Notes under the pieces: model-generated
Database searches by the model: none
Seen by the model: only the letters and a program-made list of their open reading frames with translations
What the model was told of the DNA's origin: nothing
Shown here: positions 27,016 to 36,192 of the stretch, piece after piece
How the letters are laid out: each line of letters begins with the position of its first letter
Numbering within the stretch: position 1 is the first letter of the stretch
Made by a program: the position numbers and the translations under genes
NCBI RefSeq assembly: GCF_013085545.1
Contig: NZ_CP039543.1
Location: 2,294,001-2,358,000, forward strand
DNA length: 64,000 bases
Direction of reading: 5' to 3'
Origin: Oceanidesulfovibrio marinus
GTDB taxonomy: Bacteria > Desulfobacterota > Desulfovibrionia > Desulfovibrionales > Desulfovibrionaceae

Positions 27016-28106
27016 TTCAGCACCGCCGCGGCCAGCGTCACGCCGTTCCAGACAGTCTTGTGCGCCATCAGCTGCCCCTCGTTGGCCAGCAGCTTCGCCG
27101 CGGCCTCGCAGACGCTTTCAACGCCCATGTGCCTGCACACGCATTTTGATGGATTGGGCACCGTCATCCTGTTCAGCTCGCGCGCCGGATACGTGGTGAA
27201 CGAAAGGTCCCGGCGGCGGGCGGTCTCGATGATGCCGGCCTCGTCGGCCTTGGCGTCTATGGAAGCCAGACCGCGGACCGCGCCGGGCGCAATCGCGTTG
27301 TCGGTAAGGAATCGCTGCAGGGCCGCGTCCAGGGTCTGGGCCATGGTTCCCCGCCTGCAGCCCACGCCCACGCAGACCACCGGCGGCGCAAGATGGAGCA
27401 CGCCCTCTGCCGCGTACGTCGGCTGGATGCGCCAGTCCACGGCCACGGCCGGAGCCGCGAGCCCTTCCGGAGAGTCCACCCGCTCGAAGAAATCCCCGTG
27501 GTCCGCATCCAGTCCGAGGCGGTTCTCCGGGTCATAGAGCTGCGGCCTGGAGCCGGTCAACAGCGCGGCGCTCACGGCGCGGACACCGGCGATGTCCGTG
27601 ATGGCCAGACCGGCCGCTGCCGCGAGCACATCCACGGCCGGCAGACCGGCGGTATCCGTGGCGGTAGTGATAACGGCTTCGCCGCCGGTGACGCCGGCCA
27701 CCTCGCGCGCCAGGGCGTTGGCCCCGCCCAGATGGCCGGAGACAAGGCTGACGGCGTGGCGGCCTGCCTGATCGCAGACCACCACGGCCGGATCGTGTTG
27801 TTTATCTACCAGCAATGGCGCCAGCAGGCGCACGGCAATGCCGGCCGCGCAGATGAGCACGTGGCCGTCGCTGGCGCGGAACTCCTGCGCCAGGGCCTCG
27901 CCCAGGCTTTCAAAGACCTGGGCGTTGTCAGCCACTGCGCCGTCGCGTTCGGCGACGCTGCTGCTTACGTGGAGCACACCGCCCAGGCTGTCCGCTATCC
28001 GCCGGCCAAGCGCCGCGCCGTCCGGGGTGAGCGCCCAGACCGCCAGCCGCGCGCGTTCGGACTTCCCGCTGGTGCCCGACGTCTTCTGGTTCAGAAACTT
28101 CTCCAT
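27012..28106 (-). CDS. cbiG: Cobalt-precorrin-5A hydrolase (CbiG)
   Basis: A 364-residue enzyme that opens the delta-lactone of cobalt-precorrin-5A and removes the C20 unit as acetaldehyde. The N-terminal part has CAAGIAVRLLAPLL and VSLVSGHLGGANALA; the C-terminal part has VGVGCRRGT, SIDAKADEAGI and PNPSKCV, all characteristic of CbiG. It lies 6 bases after hemL and overlaps cobJ, so tetrapyrrole precursor supply and corrin steps share a transcript. Its presence shows the anaerobic cobalamin route. Confidence 0.93.
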   Translation of the reverse strand: MEKFLNQKTSGTSGKSERARLAVWALTPDGAALGRRIADSLGGVLHVSSSVAERDGAVADNAQVFESLGEALAQEFRASDGHVLICAAGIAVRLLAPLLVDKQHDPAVVVCDQAGRHAVSLVSGHLGGANALAREVAGVTGGEAVITTATDTAGLPAVDVLAAAAGLAITDIAGVRAVSAALLTGSRPQLYDPENRLGLDADHGDFFERVDSPEGLAAPAVAVDWRIQPTYAAEGVLHLAPPVVCVGVGCRRGTMAQTLDAALQRFLTDNAIAPGAVRGLASIDAKADEAGIIETARRRDLSFTTYPARELNRMTVPNPSKCVCRHMGVESVCEAAAKLLANEGQLMAHKTVWNGVTLAAAVLK

Positions 28107-28112
28107 GGCCAG

Positions 28113-29381
28113 CTAGAACTCGACCTTTCCGGCCGCTTCCAGCGCCTGCTCGAAGTCCTGCTCCGTATGCGCAAAGGAAACCATGGTGCACTCGAAGCCG
28201 GATGGCGCCAGGTAGACGCCGGCGTCGCGCATCTGGCGGTAATAGCTGGCGTACATCTCGCTGTCCGCCTTTTTGGCCGATTCGAAGTCCGTCACCGGGC
28301 CGTCCGTGAAGAACAGGGTGTACATGGAGGCCATGGTGTTCAGCGTGACCGGGGCGCCCTTGCCCTTCAGAATGGCGGCAAGCTCCGTTGCAAAGGCCTT
28401 GGTCCGCGCCTCCAAACCGGCGTAGTCGGCCTGCTCCAGCACGTTGAGAGTCGCCAGGCCCGTAGCCATGGCCACCGGGTTTCCGGAAAGCGTGCCTGCC
28501 TGGTACACGTCGCCGCAGGGTGCGATGCGCTCCATGATCTCGCGCTTGCCGCCGTAGGCGCCCACCGGGAACCCGCCGCCAATGATCTTGCCCATGGTGG
28601 TGAGGTCCGGGGTGATGCCGAAGCGCCCCTGGGCGCCGGCATAGGACAGGCGGAAGCCGGTGATGACCTCGTCAAAAATGAGCACCGCGCCGTAGGCGTC
28701 GCAGATGTCGCGCAGGCCCTGGAGGAATCCTTCGGCCGGGGGCACCAGGCCCATGTTGCCGGCCATGGGCTCCACGATGATCGCGGCGATGTCGTCCGCG
28801 CACTTCTCGAACAGGCAGCGCACGGCCTCCAGGTCGTTGTACGGGGCGAGCAGCGTATCCTGCACCGTGGCCGCCGGCACGCCGGGCGTGCCCGGAATGG
28901 AAAGCGTGGCCAGGCCGGAGCCGGCCGCGGCCAGGAAGGCGTCGGCGTGGCCGTGGTAGCAGCCCTCGAACTTCACCACCTTGGTGCGACCGGTGTAGCC
29001 GCGCGCCAGGCGCAGGGCGCTCATGGTGGCCTCGGTGCCGGAGTTGACCATGCGCACCATGTCAACGGAAGGCAGCGCCTCGCAGACCTTCTCGGCCAGC
29101 AGCACCTCGCCCGGACAGGGCGCGCCGAAGCTCGACCCCTTGTCCAGCGCCTCGCGCGCGGCGTCCAGAACCTGCGGGTGGCAGTGGCCCAGCAGCAGCG
29201 GGCCCCAGCTCATGACAAAATCGATGTACTCTTTGCCTTCCACGTCGGTAATGTGCGAACCATAGCCCTTCTCGATGAACACAGGCTCCGCCGACACGCC
29301 GAGGCAGGCGCGCACCGGGCTGTTCACGCCGCCGGGGATGCGTTGGGACGCACGCTCGAACAGTGCTCGCGATGTCTCCAT
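28113..29381 (-). CDS. hemL: Glutamate-1-semialdehyde 2,1-aminomutase
   Basis: A 422-residue PLP enzyme of the class III aminotransferase fold. It makes 5-aminolevulinate from glutamate-1-semialdehyde in the C5 pathway. [15 protein letters not shown] contains the PLP lysine; GGVNSPVRA near the N-terminus and [17 protein letters not shown] are HemL signatures. A purine-rich site lies before the ATG at 29381. It heads a cluster with cbiG and cobJ, and a siroheme-decarboxylase-type gene lies 136 bases upstream in the same direction, so the locus feeds all tetrapyrroles. Confidence 0.95.
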   Translation of the reverse strand: METSRALFERASQRIPGGVNSPVRACLGVSAEPVFIEKGYGSHITDVEGKEYIDFVMSWGPLLLGHCHPQVLDAAREALDKGSSFGAPCPGEVLLAEKVCEALPSVDMVRMVNSGTEATMSALRLARGYTGRTKVVKFEGCYHGHADAFLAAAGSGLATLSIPGTPGVPAATVQDTLLAPYNDLEAVRCLFEKCADDIAAIIVEPMAGNMGLVPPAEGFLQGLRDICDAYGAVLIFDEVITGFRLSYAGAQGRFGITPDLTTMGKIIGGGFPVGAYGGKREIMERIAPCGDVYQAGTLSGNPVAMATGLATLNVLEQADYAGLEARTKAFATELAAILKGKGAPVTLNTMASMYTLFFTDGPVTDFESAKKADSEMYASYYRQMRDAGVYLAPSGFECTMVSFAHTEQDFEQALEAAGKVEF

Positions 29382-29517
29382 GATAAATGTCCTCTCCTGA
29401 AATGGCTGCAGATGTGCATAATGGGAAGCGTTCCCGCCAACCTGTCCGCGCGCGGCGGCCCCACGGCCTGATTCCTCGGCCGGAGCCCGGACAGCGCACG
29501 CCGTGGCAAGAACGCTT

Positions 29518-30009
29518 CTAGAAATAAGTCATGGAGGATTTCTTGAGCTCCTTCTGACTGAACAGGAGCGCGTAATCCTCGATGCCGGTATCCCTGGACA
29601 GTTCCTCCACCGTGGCCAGGCACTCCTCGCGGGATTTGCCGTGCACCATGGTGTACAGCGAGTACGGCCAGCGCTCGGCCGCCTCGCCCGATGCCGGAGG
29701 CTTGCGGTAGTAGGCGTGGGAGACGTGCCGGCTCTTGGCCATATGCGTGCCGGCCGCGTCGCGCACGGCGTCGTCCTCAACGCGCCACGCCACCATCACG
29801 TTGGCGCCGAAGCCCGCTTTCTGGTGCTTGAGCGATGCGCCGAACCGGCGGATGACGCCCGACTCCACACACTCCTGCAGAAGCTGCAGCACCTCGTCCT
29901 CGGTGGCGCCCACCTTCTCGGCAATGCGTGCGAACGGCGCCGGGTCGTCCGGCAGCACGCCCTGAACCTCGCGCAGTATCGCGCGTTCCTTCTCGCTGAA
30001 CTCTCTCAT
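29518..30009 (-). CDS. Siroheme decarboxylase-type protein (AhbA/AhbB/NirD-like, Lrp/AsnC fold)
   Basis: A 163-residue protein with an AsnC-like N-terminal winged helix (residues about 5-55, ending [18 protein letters not shown]) and a C-terminal alpha/beta domain ending in [16 protein letters not shown]. This combination marks the AhbA/AhbB/NirD/NirL family rather than a true Lrp regulator. In sulfate reducers two such subunits decarboxylate siroheme to 12,18-didecarboxysiroheme on the alternative haem route. By memory it resembles AhbB, but I cannot settle which subunit, and no partner gene is in the window. The start at 30009 has GGAG 6 bases upstream; an ATG at 30021 has none. Confidence 0.82.
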   Translation of the reverse strand: MREFSEKERAILREVQGVLPDDPAPFARIAEKVGATEDEVLQLLQECVESGVIRRFGASLKHQKAGFGANVMVAWRVEDDAVRDAAGTHMAKSRHVSHAYYRKPPASGEAAERWPYSLYTMVHGKSREECLATVEELSRDTGIEDYALLFSQKELKKSSMTYF

Positions 30010-30212
30010 GGTATGCTCCATGGGCGAATGGCCGCCCTCTCATCTTACAGAAAGCAATACGGACTACCAGGACCGAGCGGCAACTGGCAAGTTCCCTGCT
30101 CTCTCCTCTTGCCTCCATATGCCGGGAGGCGGTACCTTACCAGATGCTACGGCGCGGCGCTCGTCCATGCCACGGGCCTTGCGTCTCGATATCACGAACC
30201 ACTGGAGGATTC

Positions 30213-31205
30213 ATGAAGATAGCGGTCATCGGCGGCGGCAGTTGGGGAACAAGCCTGGGCAACATGCTGGCCAAAAAAGGCCTTCCCGTCTCCATCTTGG
30301 TTCGGGAGCAGACCTTGCTCGCCCAGTTCCGCTCCAAGCGCGAGAACACTTGGTACCTGCCGGGCATCACACTGTCGGAAAACCTCGTCGCCTCCCTGGA
30401 GATCGAACAGGTTCTGGACGGCGCGTCCATCTTCCTCGTCGCCGTGCCCAGCCAGTTCGTCCGCTCCGTGCTGCGCGACCTGCGCTACCTCCTGCCACAC
30501 AAGCCCATAATCCTCTGCGCCAGCAAGGGCATCGAGGTGGAACGCCTCAAGACCATGAGCGAGGTCGTCTCCGAAGAGCTCGGCGGCCTCAAGTCCTCCT
30601 TCGCCATGCTCTCGGGCCCATCCTTTGCCCTGGAGGTCTGCAAGGAGCTGCCTACGGCCGTGGCCCTGGGCTGCGCCGACAAGAAGCTGGCCAAGGAGCT
30701 GCAGGAAACGCTGAATACCCCATACTTCCGCGTGTATACCAACACCGACGTCCGTGGCGTGGAGCTGGGCGGCGCCGTGAAGAACATCATCGCCATCGCC
30801 GCCGGCATCTCCGACGGCCTGCACTACGGCACCAACGCCCGCGCCGCGCTCATCACCCGCGGCCTGGCCGAGATGAGCCGCCTGGGCAAGGCCATGGGCG
30901 CCAAGGCCAATACCTTCATGGGTCTGGCCGGCCTGGGCGATCTCGTGCTCACCTGCACGGGCGAGCTCTCCCGCAACCGCCGCGTGGGCCTCATGCTCGG
31001 CGACGGCCAGAAGCTCACCGACATCCTCGCTGAAATGAAAATGGTGGCCGAAGGCGTGAAAACCACCGAGGCCGTCCACCTCCTCGCCGACAAGCTCGAC
31101 GTGGACCTGCCCATCACCGACATGGTCTACCGCATCCTCTACGAGGATAAAGACCCGGACAGCGCCGTGCGCGACCTCATGAACCGCCCGCTCAAGGAAG
31201 AGTAA
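30213..31205 (+). CDS. gpsA: Glycerol-3-phosphate dehydrogenase [NAD(P)+]
   Basis: A 330-residue enzyme that reduces dihydroxyacetone phosphate to sn-glycerol 3-phosphate for phospholipid synthesis. The N-terminal nucleotide motif IAVIGGGSWGTSLGNMLAKK, the substrate loop GPSFALEV, the catalytic ELGGAVKNIIAIAAGISDG and LAGLGDLVLTCTGELSRNR are all in order. The start at 30213 has a GGAGG site; the frame is open to 30144 but the extension is unconserved. It is a single gene on the plus strand, followed by a hairpin-rich repeat that may end its transcript. Confidence 0.97.
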   Translation: MKIAVIGGGSWGTSLGNMLAKKGLPVSILVREQTLLAQFRSKRENTWYLPGITLSENLVASLEIEQVLDGASIFLVAVPSQFVRSVLRDLRYLLPHKPIILCASKGIEVERLKTMSEVVSEELGGLKSSFAMLSGPSFALEVCKELPTAVALGCADKKLAKELQETLNTPYFRVYTNTDVRGVELGGAVKNIIAIAAGISDGLHYGTNARAALITRGLAEMSRLGKAMGAKANTFMGLAGLGDLVLTCTGELSRNRRVGLMLGDGQKLTDILAEMKMVAEGVKTTEAVHLLADKLDVDLPITDMVYRILYEDKDPDSAVRDLMNRPLKEE

Positions 31206-31227
31206 TAAGCTATATTTTGTTTGCAGC

Positions 31228-31313
31228 CGGCAACGGGGGACTCTGTCCCCCGCGCCCCTGCCAGGGGAGCACCGCTCCCTGGTGGGAGCCCGAGGGCAAA
31301 GCCCTCGGACTAT
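31228..31313 (+). repeat. Intergenic multi-hairpin repeat, family B, copy 1
   Basis: Three successive perfect hairpins: GGGGGAC-TCT-GTCCCCC (31235-31251), GGGAGC-ACC-GCTCCC (31265-31279) and CCGAGGGC-AAA-GCCCTCGG (31290-31308). It starts about 25 bases after the gpsA stop. A longer relative lies downstream of treY at 59096-59226, in the same orientation relative to the gene it follows. Probable 3-prime or terminator module. Confidence 0.7.
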
Positions 31314-31320
31314 ATCGACA

Positions 31321-31719
31321 CTACGCAGCGGGCAGGAGCTGGGCCCAGACCTTGCGGGAGCGGGGGCCGTCGAACTCGCAGAAGTAGACGCCCTGCCAGG
31401 TGCCGAGCACGACTTGGCCGCGGCTGACGACGAGCAGCAGGGAGGGGCCGAAGAGGCTGGACTTGATATGCGCGTCGGAGTTGCCCTCGGCGTGGCGGTA
31501 GTCGCCGGAGTGCGGCACGAGCGTGGCCATGTTGACCACGATGTCGCGCATCACGCTGGGGTCGGCGTTCTCGTTCACGGTGAGGGCGGCGGTGGTGTGG
31601 GCGCAGAACAGGAGCAGCGCGCCCTCCTCCAGGCCGGACTCCGCCACGATGCGCTGCACCTTGTCCGTAATGTCCACCAGCTCTTCGCGCGAGCCGGTTT
31701 TGACGTCGATCTGCTGCAT
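31321..31719 (-). CDS. YjbQ/UPF0047-family protein
   Basis: A 132-residue protein of the YjbQ (UPF0047) family, which has weak thiamine-phosphate-synthase-like activity and no settled role. The conserved core is CAHTTAALTVNENADPSV, then HSGDYRHAEGNSDAHIKSSLFG and GTWQGVYFCEFDGPR, which provide the family histidines and acidic residues. The start at 31719 has an AAGGAG site; the frame is open to 31803. It is convergent with gpsA, with the family B repeat between them, and lies 158 bases after the cbiF gene on the same strand. Confidence 0.9.
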   Translation of the reverse strand: MQQIDVKTGSREELVDITDKVQRIVAESGLEEGALLLFCAHTTAALTVNENADPSVMRDIVVNMATLVPHSGDYRHAEGNSDAHIKSSLFGPSLLLVVSRGQVVLGTWQGVYFCEFDGPRSRKVWAQLLPAA

Positions 31720-31877
31720 GGTCGCTCTCCTTGCGGATGTATTGCTGTGGGACGGCCGGCACGGCCAGCGCGCAAAGGCACGGCGGTCCGGGCCGGATTG
31801 CATCCGTATACCACAGGATGGAGAACGCGGCGAGGCTGAGCGACCGCGCCGGGAGAGGAAGGAATACGGGAGACGAA

Positions 31878-32666
31878 TCAGTCGTCGTCTGCCGGACGGC
31901 AGCCGTGGCCGAACTCCGGGGCGTACAGCCGGGAGCGCGCCGCCTCGGCATTGCCGGTCTGCCAGGGCAGGACCAGGTAGACGGTCTGCCGGGTAAGGCT
32001 GCGACCGCGCACCAGCTCTGCCACCTCGCCCAGGCGGACGTGGTGGATGGACTCCTCGGGTTGCCCCACCTTGTGTGCCACCACGATGGGCGTGTCGTCA
32101 TCCAGGCCGGCGGCGTGCAGGGCTTCCTGCAGCTCTTCGGGCTTCTCGCCACTCAGATACACGGCAATGGTGCAGCCATGCGCCGCCAGGGCCGCGAGTC
32201 GTTCGCGCTCCGGCACCGGGGTGCGGCCGGCCAGCCGGGATATGATGACGGTCTGGGTCCGCTCCGGCTCGGTGAGCCCCACCTTGGCGGCGGCCGCCGC
32301 GGCAAAGGCTGCTGTCACGCCCGGAACAATCTCATAGGACACGTTTTCCGCATCCAGCAGCGCGGCCTGCTCGCGCACGGCGCCATAGAGCGATGGATCG
32401 CCCGTGTGCACGCGGGCCACCACGCCGCCGTTTCGCACGGTCTCCATGATCATCGCGTGGGTCTCTTCCAGAGTCATGGACGCGGAATCGGCGATGCGTG
32501 CGCCTGCCTTGGTTCCCTGCAGGGTCTCGCGCGGCACCAGGGAGCCGGCATAGAGCACCAGGTCGGCCTCGGCGATGCGCCTGGCGGCCTTGAGGGTGAC
32601 AAGCTCCGGATCGCCGGGGCCTGCGCCCACAAAGGAGACGGCCGGTCTGGGATGCGGATCGGCCAC
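31878..32666 (-). CDS. cbiF: Precorrin-4 C11-methyltransferase (CbiF/CobM)
   Basis: A 262-residue tetrapyrrole methylase. SFVGAGPGDPELVTLKA is the SAM-binding start, VARVHTGDPSLYGAVREQ and VPGVTAAFAAAAAA follow, and SRLAGRTPVPERE is characteristic of the C11 enzyme. It acts on (cobalt-)precorrin-4. A GTG at 32666 is taken as the start: GGAG lies 7 bases upstream, it comes 5 bases after the cbiET stop codon, and the conserved domain begins just after. The longer frame to 32738 would overlap cbiET. It is the last clear gene of the cbi operon. Confidence 0.93.
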   Translation of the reverse strand: MADPHPRPAVSFVGAGPGDPELVTLKAARRIAEADLVLYAGSLVPRETLQGTKAGARIADSASMTLEETHAMIMETVRNGGVVARVHTGDPSLYGAVREQAALLDAENVSYEIVPGVTAAFAAAAAAKVGLTEPERTQTVIISRLAGRTPVPERERLAALAAHGCTIAVYLSGEKPEELQEALHAAGLDDDTPIVVAHKVGQPEESIHHVRLGEVAELVRGRSLTRQTVYLVLPWQTGNAEAARSRLYAPEFGHGCRPADDD

Positions 32667-32670
32667 GGCC

Positions 32671-33903
32671 CTACTCCGGCTTGTTTGCGCTGATGATGAA
32701 CACGGGGTTGTAGGCCTTGAAATGCATGTCGCCGGCAAGCTCCCGCGACTGGCTCGGGTGGATCAGCGTGACCTCGTGCGGCCAGTTGTTCTGCTTGAGG
32801 AACGCCTTGGTCAGGGCCAGGGTGTCCAGCAGCACGCAGTGGATGACCAGGCGGCCTCCGGGCGAAAGGCGCGCCGCGGAGTGCTCCAGCATCTCCGAGG
32901 TAGTGGAGAGCCCGCCGCCGATGAATATCTTGTCCGGATCGGGCAGCTCGTCCAGGCATTCCGGCACGGTGCCGTGCACGGGCTCCACGATGAGCGCGCC
33001 GAAGCGCGCCACGTTGCGGCGGATGTCGGCCACCCGTCCGCCCCGTCGCTCCACGGCGACGATCCTGCCACGGCGGATGATCGCCGCAGCCTCGATGGAC
33101 ACGGCGCCGCACCCCGCGCCCAGGTCCCAGATCACATCGCCCGGCACAGGTCCCAGCCCGGCCAGGCCAACGGCGCGCACCGGCCACTTGGTGATAACGC
33201 GGCTCTCGCAGCTGAACTCCTCGTCCGGAATGCCGATGCGCAGCTCGTCCGGCGGGGGCATGGTCCGCTCCACGAGCACCATGTTCAACCGGGAAAAGCT
33301 CGTCTGCGCCGCTTCATCCAGAGTGTAGCGGGTCACGCGCTCCCTGTCGCTCTCCATGTCCTCGAACACCCAGAGCATAAAGGGCTGCTTGTGCGGGGCA
33401 TCCTCGTCCACGGCTCGTTCCAGCAGCGTCTGGGCGATGGCCGAGGGGATGTTGCGCCGGTCGGTGAGCACGGCCACGCGGTCGTGCAGCATGAGCATGG
33501 AAAGGAGCTCGCCCATGTTCTCGCGGCCGTGCAGGGAGACGGAGACGACCTCCTGCCACGGAATCTTGATGCGCGCCGCCGCGGCCTGCAGGCTGGAGAT
33601 GTTGGGAAGGATATCCACCTCGCCCTGGCCGAAACGCCGGACGAGCGTGTCGGCGATGCCGAAGTAGAGGGGGTCGCCCGAGGCGACGACCACAACCTCT
33701 TTGCCCTCCTTCAGCCGTTCGGCGATGGTGTCCAGAATGGGGTCGACAGGCGCCTTGACCACGATCTTCTCGGCCGGGTGGTCGTCGTACCACGCGAGCT
33801 GCCGCTCGCCGCCCACCAGCACCTGCGCCAGATAGATCCGCTCTTCGTGCTCCTCGGGCAGCGTGCCCGGGTCCATACCGAGTCCAACCACGTACAAAGC
33901 CAT
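32671..33903 (-). CDS. cbiET: Fused precorrin-6Y/7 C5,15-methyltransferase and decarboxylase (CbiE-CbiT, CobL type)
   Basis: A 410-residue two-domain protein. Residues 1 to about 210 are the CbiE tetrapyrrole methylase (VVGLGMDPG, VVASGDPLYFGIA, PNISSLQAAAA). Residues about 220-410 are the CbiT class I methyltransferase/decarboxylase, with the SAM loop DVIWDLGAGCGAVSIEAA and DPDKIFIGGG. Together they methylate C5 and C15 and decarboxylate the C12 acetate. The start at 33903 was chosen over the long frame to 34437 because it has an AAGGA site and the extension lies over cbiD in another frame. Confidence 0.94.
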   Translation of the reverse strand: MALYVVGLGMDPGTLPEEHEERIYLAQVLVGGERQLAWYDDHPAEKIVVKAPVDPILDTIAERLKEGKEVVVVASGDPLYFGIADTLVRRFGQGEVDILPNISSLQAAAARIKIPWQEVVSVSLHGRENMGELLSMLMLHDRVAVLTDRRNIPSAIAQTLLERAVDEDAPHKQPFMLWVFEDMESDRERVTRYTLDEAAQTSFSRLNMVLVERTMPPPDELRIGIPDEEFSCESRVITKWPVRAVGLAGLGPVPGDVIWDLGAGCGAVSIEAAAIIRRGRIVAVERRGGRVADIRRNVARFGALIVEPVHGTVPECLDELPDPDKIFIGGGLSTTSEMLEHSAARLSPGGRLVIHCVLLDTLALTKAFLKQNNWPHEVTLIHPSQSRELAGDMHFKAYNPVFIISANKPE

Positions 33904-33913
33904 AGAGTTTTCC

Positions 33914-35077
33914 TTACGACGTTGCGTCAGATTCCACCAGACAGACGATGCGCCCGCTCTCATCAAAGACAGCCAGCCCCACCGGCATTGTGCCGCCGGC
34001 GAACCGGCAGGCATGCGCCAGGGCGTCGTGCGCCAGATCCTCGACCAGACGCCGGCCAATGGCACCGCTGCCGTCGCACTCGGAGATAGCCCGCAGCACG
34101 CCCCGAGCCGTGGCGGACTCGCGCGCCTTTGCCACAAACTCCCCGGCCAGACCGGCCGCACAGGCCCTGTCCACCAGGCCCGGAAGATCGAGCTGCCCTT
34201 CCCTGGCGTGGGTGGAGGCCAGCCCCTGGGCCATCTTGACCAGCTTGCCGAAGAACACGGCCCAATGGGCCTTGTCGAAACCTCGTTTTCCGGCCTCCTC
34301 GCACCCGGCGGCGAACAGGTCGCCGGCCTGGAGAAAGGCGGTAGGCGGCAGATCGGGCCAGAGCCCTCGCGCAAACCGTTCGCTGCGGCCGCCCGTGGCC
34401 AGAACCACCTGGCGCACGCCGGTGGCCTTGGCCACATCCAGGGCCTGGCGCACCGTGGCGAGGTACGCCTCGTGACTGAACGGCTTGACCGTGCCGCGCG
34501 TCCCCAGGATGGAGATGCCGCCGAGGATGCCCAGCGCCGGGTTCATGGTCTTCTTGGCCAGGCGCTTGCCCTCGGGCACGGAAACCACCACCTTGAGTGC
34601 GCCGATGTCCCGAGCCCCGGCCATGTCCACGGCCTCGCGCACGGCGAGTTCTATCTGCCGCATGGGCTCCGGGTTGATGGCCGCTCGCCCCGGAGGAACG
34701 GGCAGGCCCGGCAGGGTGACGCGGCCCACGCCAACGCCGCCCTCGATGATGATCTGTGGGGAAGGATCGGCCGGTTCGCCTGTTTCCTTTACCGGCATGA
34801 CCTCGGCCACGATGAGCGCGCCGTCGGTGGCGTCCGGATCGTCCCCGGCATCCTTGATCACGCCGGCGCGGACATGGCCGTCCAGCACCGTGCATTCGCT
34901 GATCGGAATCACGAGTTGGTGGGGCGCGTCGGCTTCGTTCCAGGAGGACGGCAGCGTGACCACGACGGACTCGGACGCACCTGCTCCCAGAAGCGCCAGG
35001 GTCGCGGCCTTGGCCGCAGCGGATGCCGCCGTGCCGGTGGTGAATCCGGTGCGCAACGGTTTGTCGCCGCGCATCAT
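33914..35077 (-). CDS. cbiD: Cobalt-precorrin-5B C1-methyltransferase (CbiD)
   Basis: A 387-residue enzyme with the CbiD N-terminal signature LRTGFTTGTAASAAAKAA and the internal ILGTRGTVKPFSHEAYLA. It methylates C1 in the anaerobic cobalamin pathway. The start at 35077 forms an ATGA overlap with the stop codon of the upstream FUSC gene, so the two are coupled; the frame is open to 35155 but the extension would lie inside the FUSC gene. Only 10 bases separate it from cbiET. Confidence 0.93.
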   Translation of the reverse strand: MMRGDKPLRTGFTTGTAASAAAKAATLALLGAGASESVVVTLPSSWNEADAPHQLVIPISECTVLDGHVRAGVIKDAGDDPDATDGALIVAEVMPVKETGEPADPSPQIIIEGGVGVGRVTLPGLPVPPGRAAINPEPMRQIELAVREAVDMAGARDIGALKVVVSVPEGKRLAKKTMNPALGILGGISILGTRGTVKPFSHEAYLATVRQALDVAKATGVRQVVLATGGRSERFARGLWPDLPPTAFLQAGDLFAAGCEEAGKRGFDKAHWAVFFGKLVKMAQGLASTHAREGQLDLPGLVDRACAAGLAGEFVAKARESATARGVLRAISECDGSGAIGRRLVEDLAHDALAHACRFAGGTMPVGLAVFDESGRIVCLVESDATS

Positions 35078-36189
35078 GCGCTCTCCACAGCCTGTTTGCG
35101 CCGCTTGCTGTCGGACTGCTCCAGCCTGGCCAGGAGCTCGAATCCGCGCAGGCACTCCGAGGCGGTCTCCCGCATGGCAAAGACCAGGGAGAAGAAGTGC
35201 GAGACTTCGGAAAGGCCGAAGGAGAAGGACTCCTTGCGCCGCCGCAGCTCCACCAGGGCGTGCTCCACCTCGTGCAGGGCCGAGCGGATAGCGTCCGCCT
35301 CCGGACCGCTGTGGCGCGGCCTGGGTCCTTCCTCGGCCACGTACGCACCCATGGACCGGAGCGCTTCTTCCGTGGCGTGAGCCAGCGCGAGCAGCGGTTT
35401 CCGCAGGCGCTTGTGCAGCTCCTCGGTGGCAAGCTGGCGCGCGGCATGGTCCAAAGACAAAAGGTTTTCGAAAACCCTGAGATCCCAGTCCACCAGCGCG
35501 GCCACCACCAGGCGGCGCCGCGAAAGCCCGGTGGGCTCCTTGCGCGCCTCGTTCAGCAATGTGGCGTTGGCGCTCTGCTTGGTATGGATGCGGGTCTTGA
35601 GCTCGCCGACGCGGTTGTTGTCGTAAACGCCTTCCAGGCAGCCGGTAATCAGGGCCGTGTAGAGCTGCGCCTCGGTCCGCAGGTTGCTGGCGATGCCGGA
35701 TATCAGGCCGGCTGTGGCTCGCGACGGCAGAAAGAACATGGACACGACCATGGCCACGGACACGCCCATGGATATCTCAACAAAACGGACAAAGGCCGTG
35801 TGGGCCACATGGTGCTGGTCGGCTCCCACAAGGATGACGATGCCCGCGGTGATGCAGGCCATGCGAAACGCCTCGTGCAGGTAGGTCAGGTAGCCGCAGA
35901 CCAGCAGCGTGAGAAAAATGGCAAGGCCCAGGGAGAGCGGCGTCTGCCCGAGTATGGACACGGCAATGGCGCTCAGGGAGGCGCCGATTCCCGTGCCGAT
36001 GATGCGCGACCATCCGGCGTTCAGGGAGCGGCCCATGGTGGCGTGCATGACGATGATCGCGGAGATCACGGCCCAGTAGCCCTCCTCCATCTGGGTCACC
36101 TCGGCGATCACATAGGTCAGGACGGCGGCTACGCCGACGCGTAGAGCATGCCGCACCTGAGCGGGTTCCCAATGCTTGGCTAACTCCAC
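35074..36189 (-). CDS. FUSC-family (aromatic acid exporter-like) membrane protein
   Basis: A 371-residue protein. Residues about 10-160 hold about six membrane segments in the FUSC/ArAE pattern (LRVGVAAVLTYVIAE, GYWAVISAIIVMHATMG, GTGIGASLSAI). Residues about 165-371 are a cytoplasmic, largely helical domain. The family includes p-hydroxybenzoate and aromatic acid exporters, usually working with other subunits. It is embedded in the cobalamin operon, 3 bases after cbiC and overlapping cbiD by 4 bases. A transport role tied to corrinoids or the lower-ligand base is therefore tempting but unproven. Confidence 0.85.
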   Translation of the reverse strand: MELAKHWEPAQVRHALRVGVAAVLTYVIAEVTQMEEGYWAVISAIIVMHATMGRSLNAGWSRIIGTGIGASLSAIAVSILGQTPLSLGLAIFLTLLVCGYLTYLHEAFRMACITAGIVILVGADQHHVAHTAFVRFVEISMGVSVAMVVSMFFLPSRATAGLISGIASNLRTEAQLYTALITGCLEGVYDNNRVGELKTRIHTKQSANATLLNEARKEPTGLSRRRLVVAALVDWDLRVFENLLSLDHAARQLATEELHKRLRKPLLALAHATEEALRSMGAYVAEEGPRPRHSGPEADAIRSALHEVEHALVELRRRKESFSFGLSEVSHFFSLVFAMRETASECLRGFELLARLEQSDSKRRKQAVESA

Positions 36190-36192
36190 GGG

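Noticed and set aside
31221-31427. Short plus-strand ORF after gpsA
   Set aside because: It lies in the hairpin repeat and over the YjbQ gene; no ribosome-binding site and no conserved sequence.
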